Below, in pieces: positions 41,571 through 52,134 of a stretch of 64,000 nt of DNA. Under the pieces are notes generated by a model that saw only the letters and a list, made by a program, of their open reading frames with translations, was not told the origin of the DNA and did no database searches. Both the position numbers and the translations under genes were made by a program. This stretch comes from Hoyosella levis (GTDB lineage Bacteria; Actinomycetota; Actinomycetes; Mycobacteriales; Mycobacteriaceae). The stretch's first letter is position 1; each line of letters starts with the position of its first letter. The stretch covers positions 62,001 through 126,000 of the forward strand of contig NZ_BQYM01000005.1 in assembly GCF_026008515.1 (NCBI RefSeq). The letters are read 5' to 3'.

Positions 41571-44500
41571 CTAGCTGGCGCCCTGTCCGGGACGCTTGGC
41601 GCCGGGCTGGATCCCGAGGCCCTTCGGCTTGGGCTTGTCATCGGAAGCTGGCTTGTCGGCCGCTTCGGGCTTGCCGGTCGACGACTCATCGGACGTGCTC
41701 GCAGCATCATCGGAAGCTGGTTCCGCTGGTGCCTTGGGCTCCGCCTCGGGCTTGGGCTCGGCAGCCTTGGGTGCCTCGCTCGGCTCCGGCTTCTCCGGGG
41801 CCGACTCTGCAGGAGCCGACTCTGCAGGGGCTGCCTCTGCCGGAGCGGGCTCTGCTGGAGCAGCCTTCTCCGGCGCGGGCTTCGCGGAACCCGCGGCCTG
41901 GGACCCTGGCCGCTTGGCAGCGGCCTTCATCTGCAGCCCGCCCTTGGCAGGCGCCTTTGCCGGAGCTTCCTTCGGGGTTGCTTCCGGCTGGGGCGTCTCG
42001 GCCTTCGGGGCCTCCGGCTCGGCGGCTGGCTTGCTCGCCGCAGCAGGCTTCTCCTGGGCTGGCTTGTCCTGTGCAGGCTCCTCCGTCGCTGGCTTGTCGG
42101 CGGCTGGCTGCTCGGCGGCGGGCTTGGCAGCGGGAGCGGCGGCCTTGGCGCCGGGGCGCTTGGCCGCGGCCTTCATCTGCAGGCCGCCCTTGGCGGGTGC
42201 CTTGGCCGGTGCCGCCGCGGCCTTTGCCGGAGCGTCGTCCGTGGCGTCTGCCGGCTTTGCCTCCGCAGGCTCGCTTGGCTTCTCGGCAGCTGGCTCCTCG
42301 GCGGCGGGCTTGGCAGCAGGTGCTGCGGCCTTGGCGCCGGGGCGCTTGGCCGCGGACTTCATCTGCAGCCCACCCTTTGCAGGTGCCTTGGCAGGCGCTC
42401 CCGACTCGCTCTTGGCCGGCTCGTCCTCCGCCGGCTCGTCCTTCGCCGCGTCAGGCTCGGCTGCAGGGGCGGCCTTGGCGCCTGGGCGCTTGGTGGCCTT
42501 GACCTGCAATCCGCCCTTGGCGGGCGCCTTGGCCGCGGCAGGCTTTGCTGGTGCATCGCTGCCCGCGGCGGGTGCTGCTTCCTTGGGCTCGGTCTCCACG
42601 GCCGCGGTCGCCTTGGGTGCTGCGGTGGCAGCGGCGGCGACCCGGGCGGGGGAGCGCTTGGAGCCGACGGTGACTCCCTCGGGCATTCCGCGCTTGACGC
42701 CCTCGAGGAGCATCATTGCCACGTCCACGACCTCGACGCCCTCGCCCTTGCCGGTTTCCTGGCGGGCCGTCACGCCGTCGGAGATCATCACGCGGCAGAA
42801 CGGGCAGCCGGTGGCGATCTTCTGGGCGTTGGTGTCGAGGGCCTCGTCGGTGCGCTCGACGTTGACGCGCTTGCCGAGGTGCTCCTCCATCCACATGCGC
42901 GCGCCACCCGCGCCGCAGCACAGGGACCGCTCGCCGTGGCGTGGCATCTCGGTGAGCGTGGCGCCCGATGCGGAGACAAGCTCGCGGGGTGCCTCGTAGA
43001 TCTTGTTGTGCCGACCGAGGTAGCAGGGGTCGTGATAGGTGGTGATGCTCTTCGACGGCTCGTTGACGGGAATGAGCCGCTTGTCGCGCACCAGCCGGTT
43101 GAGCAGCTGGGTGTGGTGGACGACCTCGAAGTCGCCGCCGAGCTGCGGGTACTCGTTGCCGATGGCGTTGTAGCAGTGCGGGCAGGTCACGACGATCTTG
43201 CGCTGCGACTGCGCGCGGCCCTCGAAGACGTCGTTGAACGTCTCGATGTTCTGCTGGGCGAGCGTCTGGAACAGCAGCTCGTTGCCCGCGCGGCGGGCGG
43301 AGTCACCGGTGCAGGTCTCGCCGGTGCCAAGCACCATGAACTCGACGCCTGCGATGTGCAGGAGCTCGGCGACCGCCTTGGTGGTGCGCTTGGCGCGGTC
43401 CTCGAACGCGCCGGCGCAGCCGACCCAGAACAGGTACTCGGTGTCGCCGAACTCGCCCTCGTAGACGGGGATGTCGAAGTCGACCTCGTCGATCCACTTC
43501 ACGCGGTCCTTGGCGTTCTGGCCCCAGGGGTTGCCCTTGACCTCGAGGTTCTTGAACAGGCCCGCGAGCTCGGACGGGAACGCCGACTCGATGAGGACCT
43601 GGTAGCGGCGCATGTCGATGATGTGATCGACGTGCTCGATGTCGACGGGGCATTGCTCCACGCACGCGCCGCAGGTGGTGCAGCTCCACAGGACCTCGGG
43701 GTCGATGACGCCGTCGGTGGCGGGGTCGCCGGTGACCTCGCCGACGAGTGGTCGACCTGCCTCGATGCGGGCAGCCTCGGGGATCTTGGCGAGGGCTTCC
43801 TCATCGGGGTTGCCGTCGGCGTCAACGAGGCCGATCTCCTCGCCGGCCATGTCCTTGCGGCCACCGGCGAGCAGGTAGGGGGCCTTGGCATAAGTATGGT
43901 CGCGCAGCGAGAGGATCAGCAGCTTCGGGGAGAGGGGCTTGCCGGTGTTCCAGGCGGGGCACTGGGACTGGCAGCGGCCGCACTCGGTGCAGGTGGTGAA
44001 GTCGAGCAGGCCCTTCCAGGAGAAGTCCTCGGCCTTTCCGGCACCGAACGCGTCGGTCTCGGGGTCGGCCTCCTCGAGCTCGAGGACCTTGCCGCCGGAC
44101 ATCATGGGCTTGGCGGCGCCGAGCGCGACCCCGCCGTCGTCCTCGCGCTTGAAGTAGATGTTGAAGAACGCGGAGAAGCGGTGCCAGGCCACGCCCATGG
44201 TGATGTAGCGGCCGACGATGAGCAGCCAGATCATGCCGGAGAACAGCTTGATCATGGCGAAGATGGAGACCAGGACCGGCTCGGCGGGAAGCAGCTCGGC
44301 GATCCAGCGCGTAGCGAAGTAGGAGATATCGTTTCCGCCATAGACGGCGTACTTGGAGGCGCGGACGAAGACGACGCCAAGGCCCTCGATGAGTACGACG
44401 GCCTCGACGAAGTAGGCCTGCCAGAAGCTGGAGCCGGAGAAGCGTGACATCCGGTCGGGACGGCGTGGATGGTTGCGCTGGCGGACGATGATGAGCGCGA

Positions 44501-44888
44501 TGATGCCGACGACGGTGCCAATGCCGAGCAGCTCCATGAGGAGGCTCCAGACAAAGAGGTCACCGATGATGGGCCAGTGGAAGTGCGGGTTGTACGTCTC
44601 GCCGTAGGCCTCGAGCCAGGCCGAGGCTCCCAGGAGGAAGCCGAGCATCACGAGCCAGTGCGCCCAGCCCACGGAACGGAACTTGTTCATGCGGGTGTGG
44701 GCGAGGAACTCGATCATGAGTTGCTTGAACCGCGGCCAGACGGGGAACAGGCGTGTTCCGTCTGGCTGGCCGAGCCGGATGGTCTGCACCATCTTCCAGG
44801 CGCCGGCCCAGAAGATGATCCAGCATGGAATGCTGACGACTGCGGCGATGGTGCCGAGCGTCAGCGTAACGGGCGTCACGTCGCTCAT
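41571..44888 (-). CDS. Membrane iron-sulfur oxidoreductase (Rv0338c-like) with repetitive basic tail
   Basis: This 1105-residue protein has about five N-terminal TM segments (residues 1-250, a NarI/heterodisulfide-reductase-like membrane domain). Two ferredoxin-type clusters follow, CTECGRCQSQCPAW and CTTCGACVEQCPVD, and then two CCG domains (CPHCYNAIGNEYP with HDPCYLGRHN; CCGAGGARMW with TGCPFCRVM). Residues from about 740 to the end form a low-complexity Lys/Ala/Pro/Glu tail in which GGLQxK...KRPG(A/S) recurs four times, with a fifth variant GLGIQPGAKRPG at the very end. M. tuberculosis Rv0338c is about 880 residues, so the tail is expanded here. It probably moves electrons between quinone and a cytoplasmic partner. 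A TetR-type operator lies upstream. ATG 44888. Confidence 0.87.
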   Translation of the reverse strand: MSDVTPVTLTLGTIAAVVSIPCWIIFWAGAWKMVQTIRLGQPDGTRLFPVWPRFKQLMIEFLAHTRMNKFRSVGWAHWLVMLGFLLGASAWLEAYGETYNPHFHWPIIGDLFVWSLLMELLGIGTVVGIIALIIVRQRNHPRRPDRMSRFSGSSFWQAYFVEAVVLIEGLGVVFVRASKYAVYGGNDISYFATRWIAELLPAEPVLVSIFAMIKLFSGMIWLLIVGRYITMGVAWHRFSAFFNIYFKREDDGGVALGAAKPMMSGGKVLELEEADPETDAFGAGKAEDFSWKGLLDFTTCTECGRCQSQCPAWNTGKPLSPKLLILSLRDHTYAKAPYLLAGGRKDMAGEEIGLVDADGNPDEEALAKIPEAARIEAGRPLVGEVTGDPATDGVIDPEVLWSCTTCGACVEQCPVDIEHVDHIIDMRRYQVLIESAFPSELAGLFKNLEVKGNPWGQNAKDRVKWIDEVDFDIPVYEGEFGDTEYLFWVGCAGAFEDRAKRTTKAVAELLHIAGVEFMVLGTGETCTGDSARRAGNELLFQTLAQQNIETFNDVFEGRAQSQRKIVVTCPHCYNAIGNEYPQLGGDFEVVHHTQLLNRLVRDKRLIPVNEPSKSITTYHDPCYLGRHNKIYEAPRELVSASGATLTEMPRHGERSLCCGAGGARMWMEEHLGKRVNVERTDEALDTNAQKIATGCPFCRVMISDGVTARQETGKGEGVEVVDVAMMLLEGVKRGMPEGVTVGSKRSPARVAAAATAAPKATAAVETEPKEAAPAAGSDAPAKPAAAKAPAKGGLQVKATKRPGAKAAPAAEPDAAKDEPAEDEPAKSESGAPAKAPAKGGLQMKSAAKRPGAKAAAPAAKPAAEEPAAEKPSEPAEAKPADATDDAPAKAAAAPAKAPAKGGLQMKAAAKRPGAKAAAPAAKPAAEQPAADKPATEEPAQDKPAQEKPAAASKPAAEPEAPKAETPQPEATPKEAPAKAPAKGGLQMKAAAKRPGSQAAGSAKPAPEKAAPAEPAPAEAAPAESAPAESAPEKPEPSEAPKAAEPKPEAEPKAPAEPASDDAASTSDESSTGKPEAADKPASDDKPKPKGLGIQPGAKRPGQGAS

Positions 44889-44953
44889 GTCGTCGTGGCC
44901 TTTCTGTCGTGGCGGCGTGTGCCGCCAGCCGTAAGCCGTCCGCTTCCCCCTAT

Positions 44954-44969
44954 GTTACCCGCGAGTAAC
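44954..44969. promoter_or_regulatory. TetR-type operator upstream of the iron-sulfur reductase
   Basis: GTTACCCGCGAGTAAC is palindromic except for one central pair and closely matches the 7061-7080 operator. It lies 66 bp before the reductase start. Confidence 0.65.
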
Positions 44970-45198
44970 TTAAGGTGCGATTCTCGCGGGACGCGGGGTA
45001 TTCCTGTGCGGTTGTGTCGCGGCGAGGCCTGCGCATCCCATGCTCGCCTCGCCTAGTGCCAGCGTTTCGTGGTCCAGTCGGGGCATGAGCACCTGATCGC
45101 GCGCACACTCGTCTGTCCTAACGGTATTACGTGCCCTCCGGCTTGCTTTCGTGCAGGCGAGCCTAACTTGAAGATTCTGGTGCCCTGGCAGCGCGAAC

Positions 45199-45234
45199 GC
45201 CCTGGGATCGTCGGCTTTCCAGCCATCCCAGGGC
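45199..45234 (-). terminator. Hairpin after the serine protease; rest of the 44889-45259 gap
   Basis: GCCCTGGGAT (45199-45208) and ATCCCAGGGC (45225-45234) form a 10-bp stem 26 bp past the protease stop. The remainder of the 371-bp gap holds the reductase promoter and operator and no gene that I can support. Confidence 0.7.
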
Positions 45235-45259
45235 GAGCGCGGGCGGTGCTCCCGATGCG

Positions 45260-46651
45260 CTACTCGGTGTTCAGCCGGACGCCAGGAACCCGGGCAAGCA
45301 CGTCATTGATCGGGGTGGCGTAGAGCAGCGGCGTCTCCCCGTAGATCGAGGTCTCCTCGATGGCGGCGGAGCACGATGTGAAATCTCCCACGTCCGAGGC
45401 GCTGGAGATGCCCACGGCGCGAGTGCCGCTGATGATCGCCCCTCCCGAGTCGCCCTGCAGCGCGCAGATGCTCGAGGTGAACGCGTTGCCCAGGGTGCGG
45501 GGGCCGATCTGCAGGGTGAGGTTGGTGGCGGTGACCACGCCGCAGCTGAAGCCGGTGGTGACGCCGGACTTGCACACGGGCATTCCCATCACGGGGTCCG
45601 CCGTCCCGGTGATGCGGAGGTCGCCGCCGCCGCGGATCCCGGCGGAGGAGAAGGCCTCCTGGTGCGCGTCATCGATCGTGATCACCGCGAAGTCGACCTT
45701 GTCCATGTTCGTCTCGGTGAAGCTGCCGAAGACCTGGCCAGCGAGGGGACCCTGCAGGAAGCGGGTGGGCGTTCCCGTGGTGCCGGGGCCGTCCGGGTTG
45801 CAGTGGCCCGCGGTGAGGTTGACCGCCTTGCCGTCCTCGGTAATGCCATTGAACCCGAGCGAGCAGCGCAGCGAGGTGGCGTTGCCGGCGATGAACGCGT
45901 CGCCGCCCAGGACCTCGAGCTGCGGCGGGACCGTGGTGCTGGCCGGTGGGAGGTCGCGATCGGCCACGCCCTGCTGCCCTGGAACCTGCTGCTCAGCGTC
46001 CTGTCCTTCTGGCGCGCCCTCCGGTGGATTGTCGCTGCCGCCTGTCAGGGGTTGCTCGTCGATCGTGTCCTCGCCCGGGACGACATCGTTGGCGGGCGTC
46101 AGCACGACGCCGGCGCGGTCGAGCAGGCCAGGCAGGTCGATGGCGGAACCGAGCTCGCTCTCAGCGAGGCCAAGGACAACGGCGTTGCGGGTGAGGTCGA
46201 TGACGGCGCCCCGGAACATGCCGTCGAGCGGCTCGGGGAGCGCATCGATCCACCTCTGGAGGTCGGCGAGCTCAGCGCGCAGGGCGGTCTCGGTGCGCGA
46301 GACCTCGGTGACGGCGAATCCTGCCTCCTCGGCTTCCTCGGCAAGATTGCTCGTCGTCGCGGCGATCGTGGGCACGCCATTGTCGAGCCAGGCCCCGCCG
46401 AACTCGTCGGGGAAGCGGGCCCGGAGGTCCTGCGCGAAGGCGGCGAGGTCCTGGGCGATCGCGGAGCGCTCGAGGAATTCCTCTGCCGTGATGCCAAGAT
46501 CCCGCTCGAGGGCCTCGACAAGCGCGGAGGGCAGGGCCGCTGCGTCGGGGGCAGGGGCCGGCTCGGCATGCGCGCTGGTGAGCGGGGCCATGCCGAGAGC
46601 GAGGGCAGCGAGCGCGGCGGTGCCCGCGCGGCGAAGTGGTGAGGTGCGCAT
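45260..46651 (-). CDS. Secreted chymotrypsin-like serine protease
   Basis: This 463-residue protein has a signal peptide ([23 protein letters not shown]), a helical pro-region of about 200 residues rich in Glu and Leu, a Pro/Gln/Asp linker, and a C-terminal S1-type domain. The catalytic triad is visible as His283 (NLTAGHCNP), Asp320 (KVDFAVI) and Ser402 (LQGDSGGAI), with paired Cys around His and in [12 protein letters not shown], as in the alpha-lytic/streptogrisin branch. It is probably secreted as a zymogen. ATG 46651 is preferred to the longer frame because it begins the signal peptide. It is divergent from dnaK. Confidence 0.88.
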   Translation of the reverse strand: MRTSPLRRAGTAALAALALGMAPLTSAHAEPAPAPDAAALPSALVEALERDLGITAEEFLERSAIAQDLAAFAQDLRARFPDEFGGAWLDNGVPTIAATTSNLAEEAEEAGFAVTEVSRTETALRAELADLQRWIDALPEPLDGMFRGAVIDLTRNAVVLGLAESELGSAIDLPGLLDRAGVVLTPANDVVPGEDTIDEQPLTGGSDNPPEGAPEGQDAEQQVPGQQGVADRDLPPASTTVPPQLEVLGGDAFIAGNATSLRCSLGFNGITEDGKAVNLTAGHCNPDGPGTTGTPTRFLQGPLAGQVFGSFTETNMDKVDFAVITIDDAHQEAFSSAGIRGGGDLRITGTADPVMGMPVCKSGVTTGFSCGVVTATNLTLQIGPRTLGNAFTSSICALQGDSGGAIISGTRAVGISSASDVGDFTSCSAAIEETSIYGETPLLYATPINDVLARVPGVRLNTE

Positions 46652-46851
46652 CGTTGGCTCTGGTCGCCCTTTCTTGGGTTGGCGCTGCGTGAGGGCAGGC
46701 TCCGGAATAACTCTATGTTCTGCTGGTCCTGCTGGACAGGGGCGCGAGGGGGACGTCATGAGATCGTGACGGCAGTGTGGCGTGGATCTCCCTTGGCGTG
46801 CAGTGGCCCGGGAACAAAACGCCGATGGCTGGCCGTTATCCTCCATGTAAG

Positions 46852-46924
46852 GTTGAGCGGGATAGGCTCAGGTGACTGGCGTGATCGTCGAATCACACGT
46901 AGCTTTGAGTCGCATCCGCTCATC
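46852..46924. promoter_or_regulatory. Two HAIR elements (HspR operators) before dnaK
   Basis: Compared with CTTGAGT-N7-ACTCAAG, the first site reads GTTGAGC-N7-GCTCAGG (46852-46872) and the second TTTGAGT-N7-GCTCATC (46904-46924). Both keep the 7-bp spacer. They lie 40-112 bp before the dnaK start, so HspR repression of this operon is expected. The 46652-46963 gap holds this promoter region and the protease promoter, and no gene. Confidence 0.75.
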
Positions 46925-46963
46925 TTTGATCGGATGTCAGGAATATCTACAAGGAGGAACACC

Positions 46964-48801
<1,838 letters not shown>

Positions 48802-48805
<4 letters not shown>

Positions 48806-49491
48806 GCGAATCCGACGCACGTGATCAGGAACCGGTAACGATCACCGATAATCGGAAGATCGATCCCGAGACTGGCACGGCCCGGAACGGCGAGGCTGGG
48901 TCGGCGGCGGACGCGCCCCTCGAGGGCGATGTCGTCGACCCGGCGCCCGCCGCCAGCGGGGACGATGCCGGTGAGGGCGCGACCGCGGACGAGCCCGGTG
49001 CGGACGAGGCTGCGGATGAGGGCGCTCAGGTCCGCGAGCTCGAGGCCCAGCTGGCCGAGCGGACGGCGGACCTGCAGCGGTTGCAGGCCGAGTTCGTCAA
49101 TTACCGCCGCCGGGTCGAGCGCGACCGGGCCTCGGAGAAGAACGCGGCCAAGGCCACCGTGGTGGTCGAGCTGCTCGGGGTGCTCGATGACCTCGAGCGT
49201 GCCCGCGCCCACGGCGATCTCGAATCGGGTCCGCTGAGGTCCGTGGCCGACAAGCTCCAGGCCGTGCTCGAGGGCCAGGGCCTCGCCGCGTTCGGCAGCG
49301 AGGGCGAGCCGTTCGATCCGTCCCTGCACGAGGCCGTGCAGCACGAGGGCAGCGGCAGCGAGCCGGTTGTCGGAAAGGTGCTCCGGCAGGGGTACACCTT
49401 CGGCGACAAGGTGCTGCGGCACGCGATGGTCGCTGTCGTCGACAGCGACGATGAAGATGCCGCGCCTGGTGGAAGCCAGGACGCGGAGTAG
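48802..49491 (+). CDS. grpE: Nucleotide exchange factor GrpE
   Basis: It releases ADP from DnaK. The 229-residue protein starts at a GTG that overlaps the dnaK stop (GTGA). A long acidic, unstructured N-terminus of about 75 residues precedes the coiled-coil dimerisation helix ([27 protein letters not shown]) and the C-terminal beta domain ([38 protein letters not shown]), which are the GrpE signature. Confidence 0.95.
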
Positions 49492-49518
49492 GAATACTGG
49501 AGGAAGGAGGGGCGCCCG

Positions 49519-50694
49519 ATGGTTCAACGTGAATGGCTCGAGAAGGACTTTTACAAGGACCTGGGCGTCTCCTCGGATGCGTCGCAGGAGGAGATCAAGA
49601 AGGCGTACCGCAAGCTCGCTCGCGATCTGCACCCTGATGCGAATCCGGGGGACAAGCAATCCGAGGAGCGGTTCAAGGCGGTCTCCGAGGCGCACAGCAT
49701 CCTGGCGGATCCCGCCAAGCGCAAGGAGTACGACGAGGCGCGACGGATGTTCCGGGGCGGTTATCGGCCTGGCGGATTCGATCCGCGCGGCGGCTACCAG
49801 TCCACCGGCGATGCCGATGCAGGCTTCAGCTTTGGCGACATCTTCGGTGGCGGCGGTGGCGGCGGAGGCGCCGGTGGTTTCGGCGACCTCTTCGAGGGAC
49901 TGTTCAACCGGCAGGGCCAGCCTGGCGCCACGCGCCGACCGCAGCGAGGCCGTCACCTCGAGACTGACACGCGCTTGACGTTCCGCGACGCCATCCTCGG
50001 CACCACTGTGCCGCTGCGCATCACCTCCCCGGCGGCGTGCACCACCTGCCACGGCAGTGGTGCACGCCCCGGCACCGCTCCGCGAACCTGCCGGAGGTGC
50101 AACGGAGCAGGCGTGATCAGCAGCAACCAGGGCGCGTTCGGGTTCAGCGAGCCCTGCGAGGACTGCCGCGGTACCGGATCCATCATCGACAGCCCTTGCG
50201 CTGATTGCTCGGGCACCGGCGTGCAAACACGGAGCCGCACGATCACCGTCCGTATTCCGCCGGGCGTGAGCAATGGCCAGAAGATCCGCATCGCGGGCAA
50301 GGGCGAGGCCGGCATGCGCGGTGCCGCGGCGGGCGATCTCTATGTCACCGTGCACGTCGATCCGCATCCCGTGCTCGATCGCTCGGGCCAGGACCTGACA
50401 GTGACGGTCCCCGTGTCCTTCAGCGAGCTCGCGCTCGGTACGACACTTTCGGTACCGACGCTCGATGGCCGGATCGGTGTGAAGGTTCCCCCGGGCACGG
50501 GGGACGGGCGCATCTTCCGCGTCCGTGGGCGGGGCGTCCCGCGCAAGGCCGGCGATCCGGGCGATCTGCTCGTCACGGTAGCGGTGAAGGTGCCAGATTC
50601 GTTGCCCGCTGATGCCGCGGAGGCCCTGGAGAAGTATGCGGCGGCCGAGCGGGCCGGTGGTTTCGATCCGCGGGCCGGATGGGCGGGTGCGTGA
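49519..50694 (+). CDS. dnaJ: Co-chaperone DnaJ (DnaJ1)
   Basis: This 391-residue type I J-protein stimulates the DnaK ATPase. The J domain (residues 10-75) has [21 protein letters not shown] and the HPD motif in [10 protein letters not shown] Gly/Phe-rich linker follows ([15 protein letters not shown]). The four zinc repeats are [27 protein letters not shown] and CADCSGTGV. Two C-terminal beta domains bind substrate. GGAGG precedes ATG 49519. The stop overlaps the hspR ATG by one base. Confidence 0.96.
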   Translation: MVQREWLEKDFYKDLGVSSDASQEEIKKAYRKLARDLHPDANPGDKQSEERFKAVSEAHSILADPAKRKEYDEARRMFRGGYRPGGFDPRGGYQSTGDADAGFSFGDIFGGGGGGGGAGGFGDLFEGLFNRQGQPGATRRPQRGRHLETDTRLTFRDAILGTTVPLRITSPAACTTCHGSGARPGTAPRTCRRCNGAGVISSNQGAFGFSEPCEDCRGTGSIIDSPCADCSGTGVQTRSRTITVRIPPGVSNGQKIRIAGKGEAGMRGAAAGDLYVTVHVDPHPVLDRSGQDLTVTVPVSFSELALGTTLSVPTLDGRIGVKVPPGTGDGRIFRVRGRGVPRKAGDPGDLLVTVAVKVPDSLPADAAEALEKYAAAERAGGFDPRAGWAGA

Positions 50695-51095
50695 TGGTTG
50701 ATCGGCATGACCCATCGGTCCCGGGCCCGCCCGATCCCTCCATCGGGGTGTTCGCGATCTCCGTGGCGGCCGAGCTCGCAGGCATGCACGCTCAGACGTT
50801 GCGCACCTATGACCGCCTCGGGCTCGTGACGCCGCACCGGGCGAGCGGTGGCGGTCGCCGATACTCGCAGCGCGACGTTGACCTGCTGCGGGAGGTGCAG
50901 CGGCTCTCGCAGGAGGAAGGCGTCAATCTCGCCGGGGTCAAGCGGATAATCGAGCTCACCAACCAGGTCGAGGCGCTTCAGGCGCGGATCTCGGAGCTGC
51001 TCGACGAGGTATCGGCGCTGCGCTCCGCGCGCGGTGAGCTGGTGCCGCTTCCGCGCAGCAATGCATTGGTGGTCTGGCAGCGCCGGAGGCAGTGA
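50694..51095 (+). CDS. hspR: Heat-shock repressor HspR (MerR family)
   Basis: This 133-residue MerR-type protein represses its own dnaK operon and clpB by binding HAIR elements, usually with DnaK as co-repressor. The HTH reads GVFAISVAAELAGMHAQTLRTYDRLGLVTPHRASGG (seen in order), then GRRYSQRDVDLLREVQRLSQEEGVNLAGVKRIIEL and a coiled-coil tail that ends NALVVWQRRRQ. It is coupled to dnaJ by TGATG. HAIR sites at 46852, 46904 and 52007 support its function here. Confidence 0.95.
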   Translation: MVDRHDPSVPGPPDPSIGVFAISVAAELAGMHAQTLRTYDRLGLVTPHRASGGGRRYSQRDVDLLREVQRLSQEEGVNLAGVKRIIELTNQVEALQARISELLDEVSALRSARGELVPLPRSNALVVWQRRRQ

Positions 51096-51180
51096 CGGCC
51101 GAGCAATGCCTGGGAGAACGCGTCTACTAGCCGGGATGCACTACCTATTTCGGGAGATTTTCAATAGACTCACCGACATA

Positions 51181-51200
51181 TGCCCCTATTTCTAGGGGCA
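51181..51200. repeat. 8-bp inverted repeat upstream of the second TetR gene
   Basis: TGCCCCTA-TTTC-TAGGGGCA lies 15 bp before the tetR start at 51215, overlapping the probable promoter. It is a candidate autoregulatory operator. Confidence 0.6.
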
Positions 51201-51214
51201 AACGGAGGTGTGTA

Positions 51215-51937
51215 GTGCAGAATACCCACGTGGCTACCAACAATGACCTCGGCAAGCGAGGCAATAAGCGTGGCGCGACGGCCAAGCTGTCGCGCGAGGA
51301 AATCGTCCAGGCTGCCCGGCAGCTCATCGAGGCCGAGGGGCCCGATGCGCTATCGATGCGACGGCTCGCTGGAGTAGTGAAGAGCTCGCCGATGGCGCTC
51401 TATCACCATGTTGATGGCAGGGCGGACCTGCTCTCGGCCGTGCTGCAGGAAATCTGCGCCGAGCTGCCGCAGCCCCTGCTGCCCGATGATCCGCAGGAGC
51501 GGATGGTGCGGCTCGCGACGCTCGTGCAGCAGATCATGCTCCAGCACCCCTGGTCCCTGGAGATCCTCAGCACGAACACGGCATTCGGGCCAGACTCGCT
51601 ATGGTTCCTCGAGGAGTTCCTCGGAGCAGCGCGCGAGGCTGGCCTCAGCGAGAAGCAAGCCGGATTAGCGCTGCTCTCGGCCTGGCGGGTCATGATCGGC
51701 AACGTCTCGGTGGCGCTGAACCTGCGGGCCGTCAGGGCGTCGGAAGCCGACCCGTGGTTCCTTGATCTCGGCAAGGAGTCGGCAGAGAGGATGCCCCTGT
51801 TCAAGTCCATTGCTCCGCGCTGGCTCGAGCTCGAGAACGAGAGCAGCCTGGATGCCACGCTTGGCCCGATCATCGCGGCGATCATCGCTGACGCCCGGTC
51901 GCGATGCGACGACTCGCCCGTTCGCGAGGCTGTCTGA
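51215..51937 (+). CDS. TetR-family regulator
   Basis: This 240-residue protein has an extended N-terminus (MQNTHVATNNDLGKRGNKRG), then a TetR HTH (LSREEIVQAARQLIEAEGPDALSMRRLAGVV, SSPMALYHHVDGRADLLSAV, seen in order) and a helical ligand domain. The HTH ends in the MALYHHV pattern seen in TetR proteins near drug or lipid genes. GTG 51215 follows GGAGG. It stands alone between hspR and clpB, and the inverted repeat upstream suggests self-control. Ligand and targets are unknown. Confidence 0.85.
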   Translation: MQNTHVATNNDLGKRGNKRGATAKLSREEIVQAARQLIEAEGPDALSMRRLAGVVKSSPMALYHHVDGRADLLSAVLQEICAELPQPLLPDDPQERMVRLATLVQQIMLQHPWSLEILSTNTAFGPDSLWFLEEFLGAAREAGLSEKQAGLALLSAWRVMIGNVSVALNLRAVRASEADPWFLDLGKESAERMPLFKSIAPRWLELENESSLDATLGPIIAAIIADARSRCDDSPVREAV

Positions 51938-52006
51938 CCGCGGCTTGGTGGTGGGGTGGTGCCCCTGCCACTGATGTGATGCAAGCCACATTCCCCCCAT
52001 TCGATA

Positions 52007-52027
52007 CTTGAGTGGAACAGACTCAAC
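52007..52027. promoter_or_regulatory. HAIR element (HspR operator) before clpB
   Basis: CTTGAGT-N7-ACTCAAC matches CTTGAGT-N7-ACTCAAG in all but the last base. It lies 108 bp before the clpB start. Confidence 0.88.
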
Positions 52028-52134
52028 TCTTTGATCGTTGTAGTAGCTAGGATCGGTCGTGCCTGTCAAGCAACCAGGTGCCGCCGCAACCCGCTCCCAC
52101 TACATCAGCAGTCGAGTCACAGGGGTGTGAACAC

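Noticed and set aside
41427-44447. A 1006-codon open frame on the plus strand
   Set aside because: It is the mirror of the iron-sulfur reductase coding strand in high-GC DNA; its product is low-complexity Leu/Gly/Arg with no motifs.
45153-45171. Possible iron box (GCAGGCGAGCCTAACTTGA) upstream of the reductase
   Set aside because: Only about 12 of 19 positions fit the DtxR/IdeR consensus, and it is more than 250 bp from the nearest start codon.
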